7,886 bases of DNA from JBFKUL01 sp041635755 (GTDB lineage Bacteria > Pseudomonadota > Gammaproteobacteria > Burkholderiales > SG8-39). The position numbers and the translations under genes are program-made. Shown piece by piece: positions 1 to 4,806 of this stretch (within the stretch, counting starts at the first letter, position 1; each line of letters opens with the position of its first letter). Under the pieces are notes generated by a model. That model worked only from the letters and a program-made list of their open reading frames with translations. It ran no database searches and had not been told where the DNA came from. The stretch covers positions 1 through 7,886 of the forward strand of contig JBFKUL010000127.1 of the NCBI GenBank assembly GCA_041635755.1. Reading direction: 5' to 3'.

Positions 1-501
1 GAGTCGCCCGCCCTGGATCGCGGAGAGATGCTTGCGGACCGCATTGATCTCCTGGATCGCGGCACCGCAACGAAGCAGCGCCGTAGTCACGTTTCTCAGA
101 TCGCCCATCGACACACCTTCGGCCGGGAGCGACAGCAGGCTGGAGCCACCGCCCGAGATAAGGGCGAGCAACAGGTCGTTCTCGTCCAGGCTGCGCACAC
201 GCTCGAGCAGTTCGCGCGCGCCGGCTTCGCCGGCTTCGTCCGGCACCGGGTGGCCAGCCTCGACCACGCGCACGCGCGTGGTCGGCAGCGAGTGCTTGTA
301 ACGCGTGATGGCGAGCCCCTCGAGCGCCGCCTCGCGCGGCCAGGCGCGCTCCACCGCGAGCGACATCGAGGCGGCGGCCTTGCCGGCGGCGACCACCAGA
401 GTACGGCCGCGCGGTGGGGGCGGCAGATGCCGCGCGAGAATCCGCAGCGGATTGGCCGCTTCTACTGCGGCGCGAAAGCTCTGTTCGAGGAGCGAACGCA
501 T
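1..501 (-). CDS. Glycerate 2-kinase, MOFRL family (GckA/TtuD-like), N-terminal part, cut by left edge
   Basis: Family members phosphorylate D-glycerate with ATP to 2-phosphoglycerate in the cytoplasm, feeding glyoxylate, tartrate or serine-cycle carbon into glycolysis; many are annotated 'hydroxypyruvate reductase' (TtuD). I translated the reverse complement from the ATG at 501-499: 167 codons stay open to base 1. Visible family motifs are an AAGKAAASM glycine-rich stretch (about residues 39-47), HPVPDEAG (about 81-88), the nucleotide-binding-type loop LISGGGSSLL (about 113-122) and INAVRKHLSAIQGGRL at the window edge. The full family protein is about 420-450 residues, so roughly 60 percent, including the MOFRL domain, lies outside. 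The ATG at 501 is the only possible start: upstream in frame no ATG, GTG or TTG occurs before a TAG at 528-526. No Shine-Dalgarno sequence precedes it. It is divergent from the M81 metallopeptidase gene. Family is very secure; the exact physiological pathway is not shown. Confidence 0.93.
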   Translation of the reverse strand, partial: MRSLLEQSFRAAVEAANPLRILARHLPPPPRGRTLVVAAGKAAASMSLAVERAWPREAALEGLAITRYKHSLPTTRVRVVEAGHPVPDEAGEAGARELLERVRSLDENDLLLALISGGGSSLLSLPAEGVSMGDLRNVTTALLRCGAAIQEINAVRKHLSAIQGGRL

Positions 502-508
502 GGCGCGA

Positions 509-514
509 AGTTTA
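509..514 (-). promoter_or_regulatory. Candidate -10 element for the glycerate kinase gene (possible leaderless start)
   Basis: On the minus strand, TAAACT (4 of 6 matches to TATAAT) ends 7 nt before the ATG at 501, so transcription would begin at or beside the start codon. This fits the missing Shine-Dalgarno sequence. The -35 position about 17 nt further upstream reads CCGGCA, only 3 of 6 matches. The call is weak and rests mainly on position. Confidence 0.22.
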
Positions 515-526
515 CAGGGCGTCGGC

Positions 527-532
527 TATGAT
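527..532 (+). promoter_or_regulatory. Candidate -10 element for the M81 metallopeptidase gene
   Basis: TATGAT (5 of 6 matches to TATAAT) lies in the 66-nt divergent spacer and would start transcription near 539, giving a leader of about 28 nt. No good -35 hexamer sits 16-18 nt upstream. The nearby TTTACA at 511-516 is only 10 nt away, too close to pair with it. A perfect 8-bp palindrome GCGATCGC at 537-544 overlaps the presumed start site and could be a regulator site or chance. Confidence 0.3.
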
Positions 533-558
533 GCCGGCGATCGCTTTGCCGTCGCCAT

Positions 559-562
559 GGAG
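559..562 (+). promoter_or_regulatory. Ribosome binding site for the M81 metallopeptidase gene
   Basis: GGAG lies 5 nt before the ATG at 568, good Shine-Dalgarno spacing, and supports that start. The neighbouring ATG at 557 is out of frame and reaches a stop after four codons. Confidence 0.6.
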
Positions 563-567
563 CAGGC

Positions 568-2049
568 ATGAAGCTCGTTATCGCGCAGATGAAGCACGAG
601 ACCAACACGTTCTCCCCGGTGCCGACGCCGCTGGCGCGCTTCGCGCGCGGTGGACCGCTGCCGCTCGAGGGCGAGGCGATCCGTGCGGCCTTCCGGGGCA
701 CCGGCACGGCGATCGGCGCGTTTCTCGAGCTCGCCGACAAGGCGGGGGCGCAGAGCGTCCTGCCGGTGGCGGGCGATGCGGCGCCTAGCGGACCGGTCGC
801 GAACGACGCTTTCGAATGGATGGCCACGCGCATCCTCGACGCCGTCGCGCGGGGCTGCGATGCAGTGCTGCTCGATCTGCACGGCGCGATGGTCACCGAG
901 GCGCACGATGACGGCGAAGGCGCGCTGCTGGCGCGCATCCGCAAGATCGCACCGAACGTGCCGATCGGCGTCGCGCTCGACATGCACTGCAATCTTTTTC
1001 CCGCGATGGCGGAGCTCGCTACGGTCATTGCCGGCTATCAGACGTATCCGCACGTCGACATGCACGCCACCGGACTGCGCGCGGGCCGACCGATCCTGGC
1101 GATGCTCGCGGGTAACGCGAGGCCGATGATGGTCGTCGGCCACCGGCCGATGCTGCCGCACGTCATGCGCCAGTCGAGCCTGGATCAGCCCAATCGCGAC
1201 ATCCAGGCGCGTGCCCAGGCGATGGAAAAGGAGGGCGTGCTGAGCGCCACCTTCTTCGTCGGTTTTCCTCACGCCGATATTCCCTGGGCGGGCTCCTCGG
1301 CGGTGGTGGTGACCGATGGAGATCGCGAGCGCGCCAAGCGCTGCTGCGACGAGCTGCTCGACATGGCCTGGAAGGGACGGGCGGAGTTCCTCTACAAGAT
1401 CGAGCCGCTGGAAGCGTCGCTTGCGCGCGCGCGCCAGATGCAGGGTGGACCGATCGTGCTGCTCGATCACTACGACAACTGCGCTTCGGGCGGCACCATG
1501 GACACCATGACGGTGCTCGGCGGCATGCTCGATGCAGGGCTGGAGGGTGCTGCGGCATTCGCGATCTGCGATCCGCAGGCGGTCGCGCGCATGAAGCAGG
1601 CCGGCATCGGCGCGCGCGTCACGCTGCCGCTGGGCGGCAAGCTCGACATGCCGGCACTCGGGCTCAAGGGCCGGCCGCGCGAAGTCAGCGGCACAATCAA
1701 GCGCATCGTCGACGGTCGCTTCGTCAACGACGGACCCATGGCCAAGGGCGCACCGGGCGACATGGGCAGTAGTGCGGTGCTCGACACCGGCAAGATCGAG
1801 ATCGCGGTGATCTCGCGCCACACCGAGCCCTACGACATCGCGAGCTTCCGGGCGCTCGGCATCGAGCCGGCGAAAAAACGCTACCTGATGCTCAAGAGCC
1901 GTGTGCACTGGCGTGCCGGCCTCGGCGACCTGGCGAAAGCCGTGGTCGAGTGCGCAGGCACCGGCGTCTGCACCTCGGATTACGGCACGCTCGATTTCCG
2001 GCGGGTGCGCCGGCCGATCTACCCGCTCGACGAAAGGGCGTCCGCCTAG
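568..2049 (+). CDS. M81 family metallopeptidase (MlrC/microcystinase C-like)
   Basis: A complete 493-residue protein of normal family length (about 480-510). It opens with the family signature IAQMKHETNTFSP (HETNTF at residues 10-15). The presumed metal-binding positions follow: DLHGAM with D103 and H105, ALDMHCN with D138 and H140, and YPHVDMHATG with H162, D164 and H166. The C-terminal domain carries DHYDNCASGGTMDT starting at residue 300, the expected polar loop of this family. No signal peptide or membrane segment is visible, so it is probably cytoplasmic. The family is named for MlrC, which degrades linearised microcystin products, but most members are in bacteria that never meet microcystin and their substrates are unknown; small amidated or peptide-like compounds are a reasonable guess. 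It is the only plus-strand gene, divergent from the glycerate kinase and convergent with the transglutaminase-like gene, so the neighbours do not reveal its substrate. Family call is secure; the reaction is unproven. Confidence 0.93.
   Translation: MKLVIAQMKHETNTFSPVPTPLARFARGGPLPLEGEAIRAAFRGTGTAIGAFLELADKAGAQSVLPVAGDAAPSGPVANDAFEWMATRILDAVARGCDAVLLDLHGAMVTEAHDDGEGALLARIRKIAPNVPIGVALDMHCNLFPAMAELATVIAGYQTYPHVDMHATGLRAGRPILAMLAGNARPMMVVGHRPMLPHVMRQSSLDQPNRDIQARAQAMEKEGVLSATFFVGFPHADIPWAGSSAVVVTDGDRERAKRCCDELLDMAWKGRAEFLYKIEPLEASLARARQMQGGPIVLLDHYDNCASGGTMDTMTVLGGMLDAGLEGAAAFAICDPQAVARMKQAGIGARVTLPLGGKLDMPALGLKGRPREVSGTIKRIVDGRFVNDGPMAKGAPGDMGSSAVLDTGKIEIAVISRHTEPYDIASFRALGIEPAKKRYLMLKSRVHWRAGLGDLAKAVVECAGTGVCTSDYGTLDFRRVRRPIYPLDERASA
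2046..2049. other. Interlocked convergent stop codons (CTAG)
   Basis: The metallopeptidase TAG occupies 2047-2049 on the plus strand and the transglutaminase-like TAG occupies 2048-2046 on the minus strand. The self-complementary CTAG therefore supplies both stops. There is no intergenic space for a terminator between the two genes. Confidence 0.95.
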
Positions 2050-2693
2050 AAGGTTTCCTTGCGCGCTTCGCGTCCCAGGCGGTACAGGCGAGGGTAGGCC
2101 TCTCGGAACGCGCTCTGGATTTCTGCGGCCGGGACGTCGGCAAAGGTGCCGCGCTCACGCAGATACTCCATATGGCGCCGATCGTCCTCATCGAAGGGAT
2201 GAAAGATCGAGTCGCGGCGGCCGTCGAACTCGAGAGGACGCACGCGGAACTTGCGGCACAGCTCGAGGTTGAACGCGGGGGTAGCCTTCACCCAGCGTTC
2301 CTCAAGGAACAGCTCGGTATAGCCGTGATAGATAAACAGGTCGCTGCCGATGACCTCGAGCAGGCGCGGGGTGGAGAGGTGGTTCTTCACGTCGGCGAAA
2401 CCCACGCGCGCCGGGATGCCGACCACGCGCGCGCACGCCGCGAGCAACGCCGCCTTGCCGACGCAGAATCCCTCGCCCACCTCGAGGCAGTGGCTGGCAC
2501 GGTAGCTTGCGTCGTCGGTGAAGTCGAGAAACGGGTTGTAGCGCACGCGATCGCGCACTGCGTAGTAAAGGGCCACGCCACGCTCGAGATCGTTCGAGCC
2601 GCGCGCGTGCTCGCGCGCAAAGGCCGCGACCTTGGGGTGAGCGCTGTCGATGTATTGCCCCGGGGCGAGAAACGCGTCCTCGCGCGCGCTCAT
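2046..2693 (-). CDS. Transglutaminase-like (papain-fold) family protein
   Basis: A 215-residue protein from the ATG at 2693-2691. The transglutaminase core is clear: an N-terminal helix (ERGVALYYAVRDRVRYNP), then GEGFCVGKAALLAACARVVGIPARVGFADV with the expected nucleophile C77, then YHGYTELFLEERWVKATPAFN with the expected catalytic H123. The third residue of the classical triad, Asp in a V-D-P context, appears as Thr138 (KATPAF). Bacterial members of this superfamily are mostly proteases, amidases or peptide cyclases rather than true cross-linkers; the substrate here is unknown. No signal peptide is seen, so it is probably cytoplasmic. In-frame codons continue upstream to 3272 but give a low-complexity Arg/Gly-rich sequence lying in another frame over the hydrolase gene, so the 2693 start is chosen. 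Its ATG overlaps the TGA of the upstream hydrolase in ATGA, and no clear ribosome binding site precedes it, which suggests translational coupling. It is the last gene of the minus-strand run. Confidence 0.88.
   Translation of the reverse strand: MSAREDAFLAPGQYIDSAHPKVAAFAREHARGSNDLERGVALYYAVRDRVRYNPFLDFTDDASYRASHCLEVGEGFCVGKAALLAACARVVGIPARVGFADVKNHLSTPRLLEVIGSDLFIYHGYTELFLEERWVKATPAFNLELCRKFRVRPLEFDGRRDSIFHPFDEDDRRHMEYLRERGTFADVPAAEIQSAFREAYPRLYRLGREARKETF
2690..2693 (-). other. ATGA start/stop overlap, hydrolase to transglutaminase-like gene
   Basis: The hydrolase TGA (2692-2690) and the transglutaminase-like ATG (2693-2691) share four bases. This arrangement typically means a common mRNA and translational coupling, so the two proteins are probably made together. 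Confidence 0.9.
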
Positions 2694-3538
2694 CGGTCGA
2701 GCTTCATCAGCCGTCGCGCCCCAGCGAAGAGCGCGCTGCCCGGATCGGCGAGGCCATCGACCACCGAAAAGTGGTGCGTCTCGGGCATGGCGATATCGCC
2801 GGCAAAGGCGGCGCGCCAGCGCTCGGCGATCAGACCGTTCTGGCGGCGGAACTCCGAACTCTCGCGCCCGCCGACGCAGGTCATCACCGGTGCACGCGTC
2901 GCCGGCGGCATGAATACGGGCGAGACCTTGAGCGCCGAGGCGTCGTCCAGTCGCAGGTCGGCCTGCAGCCAGTCGACGCCGACCAGCGGGCGCATGTCGT
3001 AAATGCCGCTGATCGCCAGACCGCCCTTGAACAGGTCCCTGGGCAGGCGAGCATCGAACACCGGCCAGTGGGCGCACATCAGCATCGCGGTCAGGTGCCC
3101 ACCCGCGGAATGGCCCGAGGCGTAGAGCCGGTCCTGGTCCATGCCGTGCTCCTCGGCGTTCAGGTAAAGCCAGCGGGAAGCGCGCAGCATCTGACGCACG
3201 ATCTCCTCGATCGATACGCTCGGGCACAGATCGTAGTTCACCACCGCGAGCGACACGCCCGCGTCGACCCACGCCGGCGCGAGGAACGAGAAATCGTTCT
3301 TGTCGAGCGAGCGCCAGTAGCCGCCGTGAATGAACATCATGCAGGTGCCGTCGCCCTTGCGCGCCGGAAACAGGTCGAGCGTCTCGCCGGGCATCTCGCC
3401 ATAGCGCAGACCGAGCTCGCAGGTCATCGTGCGGCGCGCATGGGCCGACCTGTCGGCCCAGCGGGCGAAGTACTGCGGATGCTCGGGAACGAGCTCCCGG
3501 TTGTTGTACTCGCGGCTGAAGAAATCCGTGTCGTTCAT
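2690..3538 (-). CDS. Alpha/beta hydrolase, HGGYW type (kynurenine formamidase/BD-FAE esterase-like)
   Basis: A 282-residue alpha/beta-fold hydrolase. The HGGYW oxyanion-hole motif is at residues 71-75 and the nucleophile elbow GHSAGG at 142-147, giving catalytic Ser144. The region VGGRESSEFRRQ (222-233) aligns with the acid-residue loop of arylformamidase-type enzymes, with Glu226 where eukaryotic kynurenine formamidases carry Asp. HHFSV (255-259) supplies the likely catalytic His256. These features resemble kynurenine formamidase, carbamate/formamide hydrolases and feruloyl-esterase-like enzymes; the substrate cannot be read from sequence. No signal peptide is present. The ATG at 3538-3536 is supported by GGAGG at 3553-3549, about 10 nt upstream. 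It follows the ring-cleavage dioxygenase by 70 nt and overlaps the transglutaminase-like gene by 4 nt. A role in releasing or processing an aromatic amide or ester in the same catabolic unit is plausible, but this is inference. Confidence 0.88.
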   Translation of the reverse strand: MNDTDFFSREYNNRELVPEHPQYFARWADRSAHARRTMTCELGLRYGEMPGETLDLFPARKGDGTCMMFIHGGYWRSLDKNDFSFLAPAWVDAGVSLAVVNYDLCPSVSIEEIVRQMLRASRWLYLNAEEHGMDQDRLYASGHSAGGHLTAMLMCAHWPVFDARLPRDLFKGGLAISGIYDMRPLVGVDWLQADLRLDDASALKVSPVFMPPATRAPVMTCVGGRESSEFRRQNGLIAERWRAAFAGDIAMPETHHFSVVDGLADPGSALFAGARRLMKLDR

Positions 3539-3548
3539 GAATTCAGCG

Positions 3549-3553
3549 CCTCC
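3549..3553 (-). promoter_or_regulatory. Ribosome binding site of the alpha/beta hydrolase
   Basis: GGAGG on the minus strand ends 10 nt before the ATG at 3538. It is the best Shine-Dalgarno match in the 70-nt spacer and supports the 282-residue start over longer in-frame extensions reaching into the dioxygenase gene. Confidence 0.55.
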
Positions 3554-3577
3554 GGTTCCAGTACGCGAGCCGCCGGA

Positions 3578-3594
3578 CGGGCCGCTGCGGCCCG
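3578..3594. other. GC-rich hairpin in the spacer between dioxygenase and hydrolase
   Basis: CGGGCCG at 3578-3584 and CGGCCCG at 3588-3594 form a perfect 7-bp stem with a 3-nt loop. No T-run follows on either strand, so it is not a good intrinsic terminator. It could slow transcription, protect an mRNA end or set different expression of the dioxygenase and the genes after it. The remaining spacer (3539-3608) holds only the hydrolase ribosome binding site. Confidence 0.4.
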
Positions 3595-3608
3595 AACCTT
3601 CGACATGG

Positions 3609-4652
3609 CTACGCGCGCTTCTCACGCCACAGCCCAAGCGCCTGTTGCGCCGGCCGGTCCGAGAACGAGAACAGCACGCACTCGTCGGCGGCCTCGAAGC
3701 GGCACTCGCTCCAGGAGGGCACGACGAGCGTATCGCGCGGCTCGAACTCGAAGGCCTCGCCACCGATTAACGCTTTGCCGCGGCCCTCGACGACCGAGAC
3801 CACCGTGCCGTCGGTCGAGCGGTAGGGGCTCGAGCGAAAGCCCTTCGGCAGCAGCTGGATGAAGGTGCCGATGGTCGGCATCGCCGGCCCACCGGTGAGC
3901 GGATTGATGAATTGCATCTTCCAGCCGTCGCACGGGTCCGGGTCCTGCGCGCGCGCGAGCGTCGCCAGCGTGTCGCGGCTGCGCGCGTAGGGGTAGTTGA
4001 AGATCGGCGAGGTCTTGCCGCCGGGCGGTGGCGCCAGCGGCGCGAGGTTCGTGCCATAGCGCGCGTACGAATCGCCTTCGGGGCGCGACACCGGCTGCAC
4101 TTCCTCGGGGAAGACTTCCATGAACTGTGCGCCGAAGAGCTGCACGATCTGGATGTCGAGCCCATCCATCCACACCACCGGCTCGTCGCCGGGGTTGCCG
4201 TGATCGTGCCAGGTCCACGACGGCGTGATGATGAAATCGCCCGGGTGCATGGTGGTGCGCTCGCCGTCGACCGCGGTGTAGGCGCCGGCGCCCTCGACGA
4301 TGAAGCGCAGCGCCGATTGCGTGTGGCGGTGGCTTGGCGCGATCTCTCCGGGCAGGATCAACTGCAGCCCCGCATACAGGCTTCGCGTGATGCAGGACTG
4401 GCCCCGCAGGCCCGGATTCTCGAGGATCAGCACACGCCGCACCGCCTCCCGCGCGCTGATCAGCGAGCCGGACTCCATGATGTACGGGCGCACCTGCTTG
4501 TACTTCCACAGCGCCGGCAGGCAGCCGGTCGCGGGCAGCGGCGGCACGAGGTTGTGCAGCACCTCCCACAGCGGGGCCAGGTTGTCGCGGTCCATGCGCC
4601 GGTAAAACTCCTGCCGGGCGCCGCTGACATTGGGCTGCAACACGCTTGCCAT
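3609..4652 (-). CDS. gtdA: Gentisate 1,2-dioxygenase (bicupin ring-cleavage enzyme)
   Basis: A 347-residue protein of the gentisate dioxygenase length. This Fe(II) enzyme opens the ring of gentisate (2,5-dihydroxybenzoate) between C1 and C2 with O2 to give maleylpyruvate. The first cupin contains the diagnostic APSHRHTQSALRFIVEG, with iron ligands H108 and H110, and ITPSWTWHDHG with H149. The 41-residue spacing from the first to the third His matches the family pattern. The preceding SLYAGLQLILPGE is also typical of gentisate enzymes. The second cupin (about 255-335) has no matching histidine cluster, normal for the family. Salicylate 1,2-dioxygenase and 1-hydroxy-2-naphthoate dioxygenase are close relatives, so substrate assignment is slightly less sure than family. 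The ATG at 4652 is preceded by AGGAG (4662-4658) with 5-nt spacing. No maleylpyruvate isomerase or fumarylpyruvate hydrolase (FAH family) is in the window. It is transcribed in the same direction as iorAB and the hydrolase. Confidence 0.93.
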   Translation of the reverse strand: MASVLQPNVSGARQEFYRRMDRDNLAPLWEVLHNLVPPLPATGCLPALWKYKQVRPYIMESGSLISAREAVRRVLILENPGLRGQSCITRSLYAGLQLILPGEIAPSHRHTQSALRFIVEGAGAYTAVDGERTTMHPGDFIITPSWTWHDHGNPGDEPVVWMDGLDIQIVQLFGAQFMEVFPEEVQPVSRPEGDSYARYGTNLAPLAPPPGGKTSPIFNYPYARSRDTLATLARAQDPDPCDGWKMQFINPLTGGPAMPTIGTFIQLLPKGFRSSPYRSTDGTVVSVVEGRGKALIGGEAFEFEPRDTLVVPSWSECRFEAADECVLFSFSDRPAQQALGLWREKRA

Positions 4653-4657
4653 AGGGA

Positions 4658-4662
4658 CTCCT
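4658..4662 (-). promoter_or_regulatory. Ribosome binding site of gentisate dioxygenase
   Basis: AGGAG on the minus strand lies 5 nt before the ATG at 4652 and fixes this start. Confidence 0.7.
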
Positions 4663-4749
4663 GCCGGAAAACAGCACTAACGGGCCGATTTTCCCCCGTC
4701 CGTCCCCCCGCCGCAACGCAGCAGGGCGGAACGGGACCGCTTTGAACAG

Positions 4750-4778
4750 AAAATAAGCGGCAATTGCGAGCTTTTCAG
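4750..4778 (-). promoter_or_regulatory. Candidate sigma-70 type promoter for the dioxygenase gene, with palindrome in its spacer
   Basis: On the minus strand CTGAAA (4778-4773, 4 of 6 to TTGACA) and TATTTT (4755-4750, 4 of 6 to TATAAT) are separated by 17 bp, inside the only AT-rich island of the spacer. Transcription would start near 4743, giving a leader of about 90 nt. The perfect palindrome GCAATTGC at 4760-4767 lies between the two hexamers, where a repressor or activator could act. Each hexamer is only a moderate match, so this remains a candidate. Confidence 0.33.
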
Positions 4779-4791
4779 CGCCCCACGGCGC
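4778..4791 (-). terminator. Weak hairpin after iorB
   Basis: GCGCC and GGCGC (4791-4787 and 4782-4778 on the minus strand) form a 5-bp stem with a GTGG loop, extendable by one G-T pair, 16 nt after the iorB stop. No T-run follows, so it is a poor intrinsic terminator and read-through into the dioxygenase gene is likely. Confidence 0.2.
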
Positions 4792-4806
4792 CTTCCCCCG
4801 GGGTGT

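Larger units (their letters stand above)
4653..4806 (-). other. 154-nt spacer between iorB and gentisate dioxygenase
   Basis: This is the longest non-coding stretch in the window. Read on the minus strand it holds a small GC hairpin just after the iorB stop, an AT-rich island (about 4741-4776) with a candidate promoter and an 8-bp palindrome, a G-rich tract (about 4695-4717 on the opposite strand as C-runs), and the dioxygenase ribosome binding site. I see no small ORF or tRNA in it. Confidence 0.7.

Noticed and set aside
220..237. Tandem 9-nt repeat GCCGGCTTC x2
   Set aside because: It encodes EAGEAG within the glycerate kinase after HPVPD, with no evident length change against the family. 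Likely chance in GC-rich coding DNA.
511..532. TTTACA and TATGAT as a paired -35/-10 promoter
   Set aside because: They are separated by only 10 nt, too close for a sigma-70 promoter. Only TATGAT is kept as a weak -10 candidate.
526..1908. Long open frame (460 codons) antisense to the metallopeptidase gene
   Set aside because: His/Arg-rich composition with no recognisable domain; typical of antisense frames in GC-rich genes. The opposite strand carries a clear M81 protein.
1950..3002. Plus-strand open frame across the metallopeptidase end and the transglutaminase-like gene
   Set aside because: It lies antisense to two well-supported genes and shows no domain of its own.
2694..3272. N-terminal extension of the transglutaminase-like protein to 3272
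   Set aside because: The extension is low-complexity Arg/Gly/Ala sequence in another frame of the hydrolase gene. The start at 2693 in an ATGA overlap gives a normal domain.
3622..4716. 364-codon minus-strand frame overlapping the gentisate dioxygenase
   Set aside because: It is a frame-shifted reading of the dioxygenase gene with Arg/Ala/Gly-rich composition; the dioxygenase frame has all cupin motifs.
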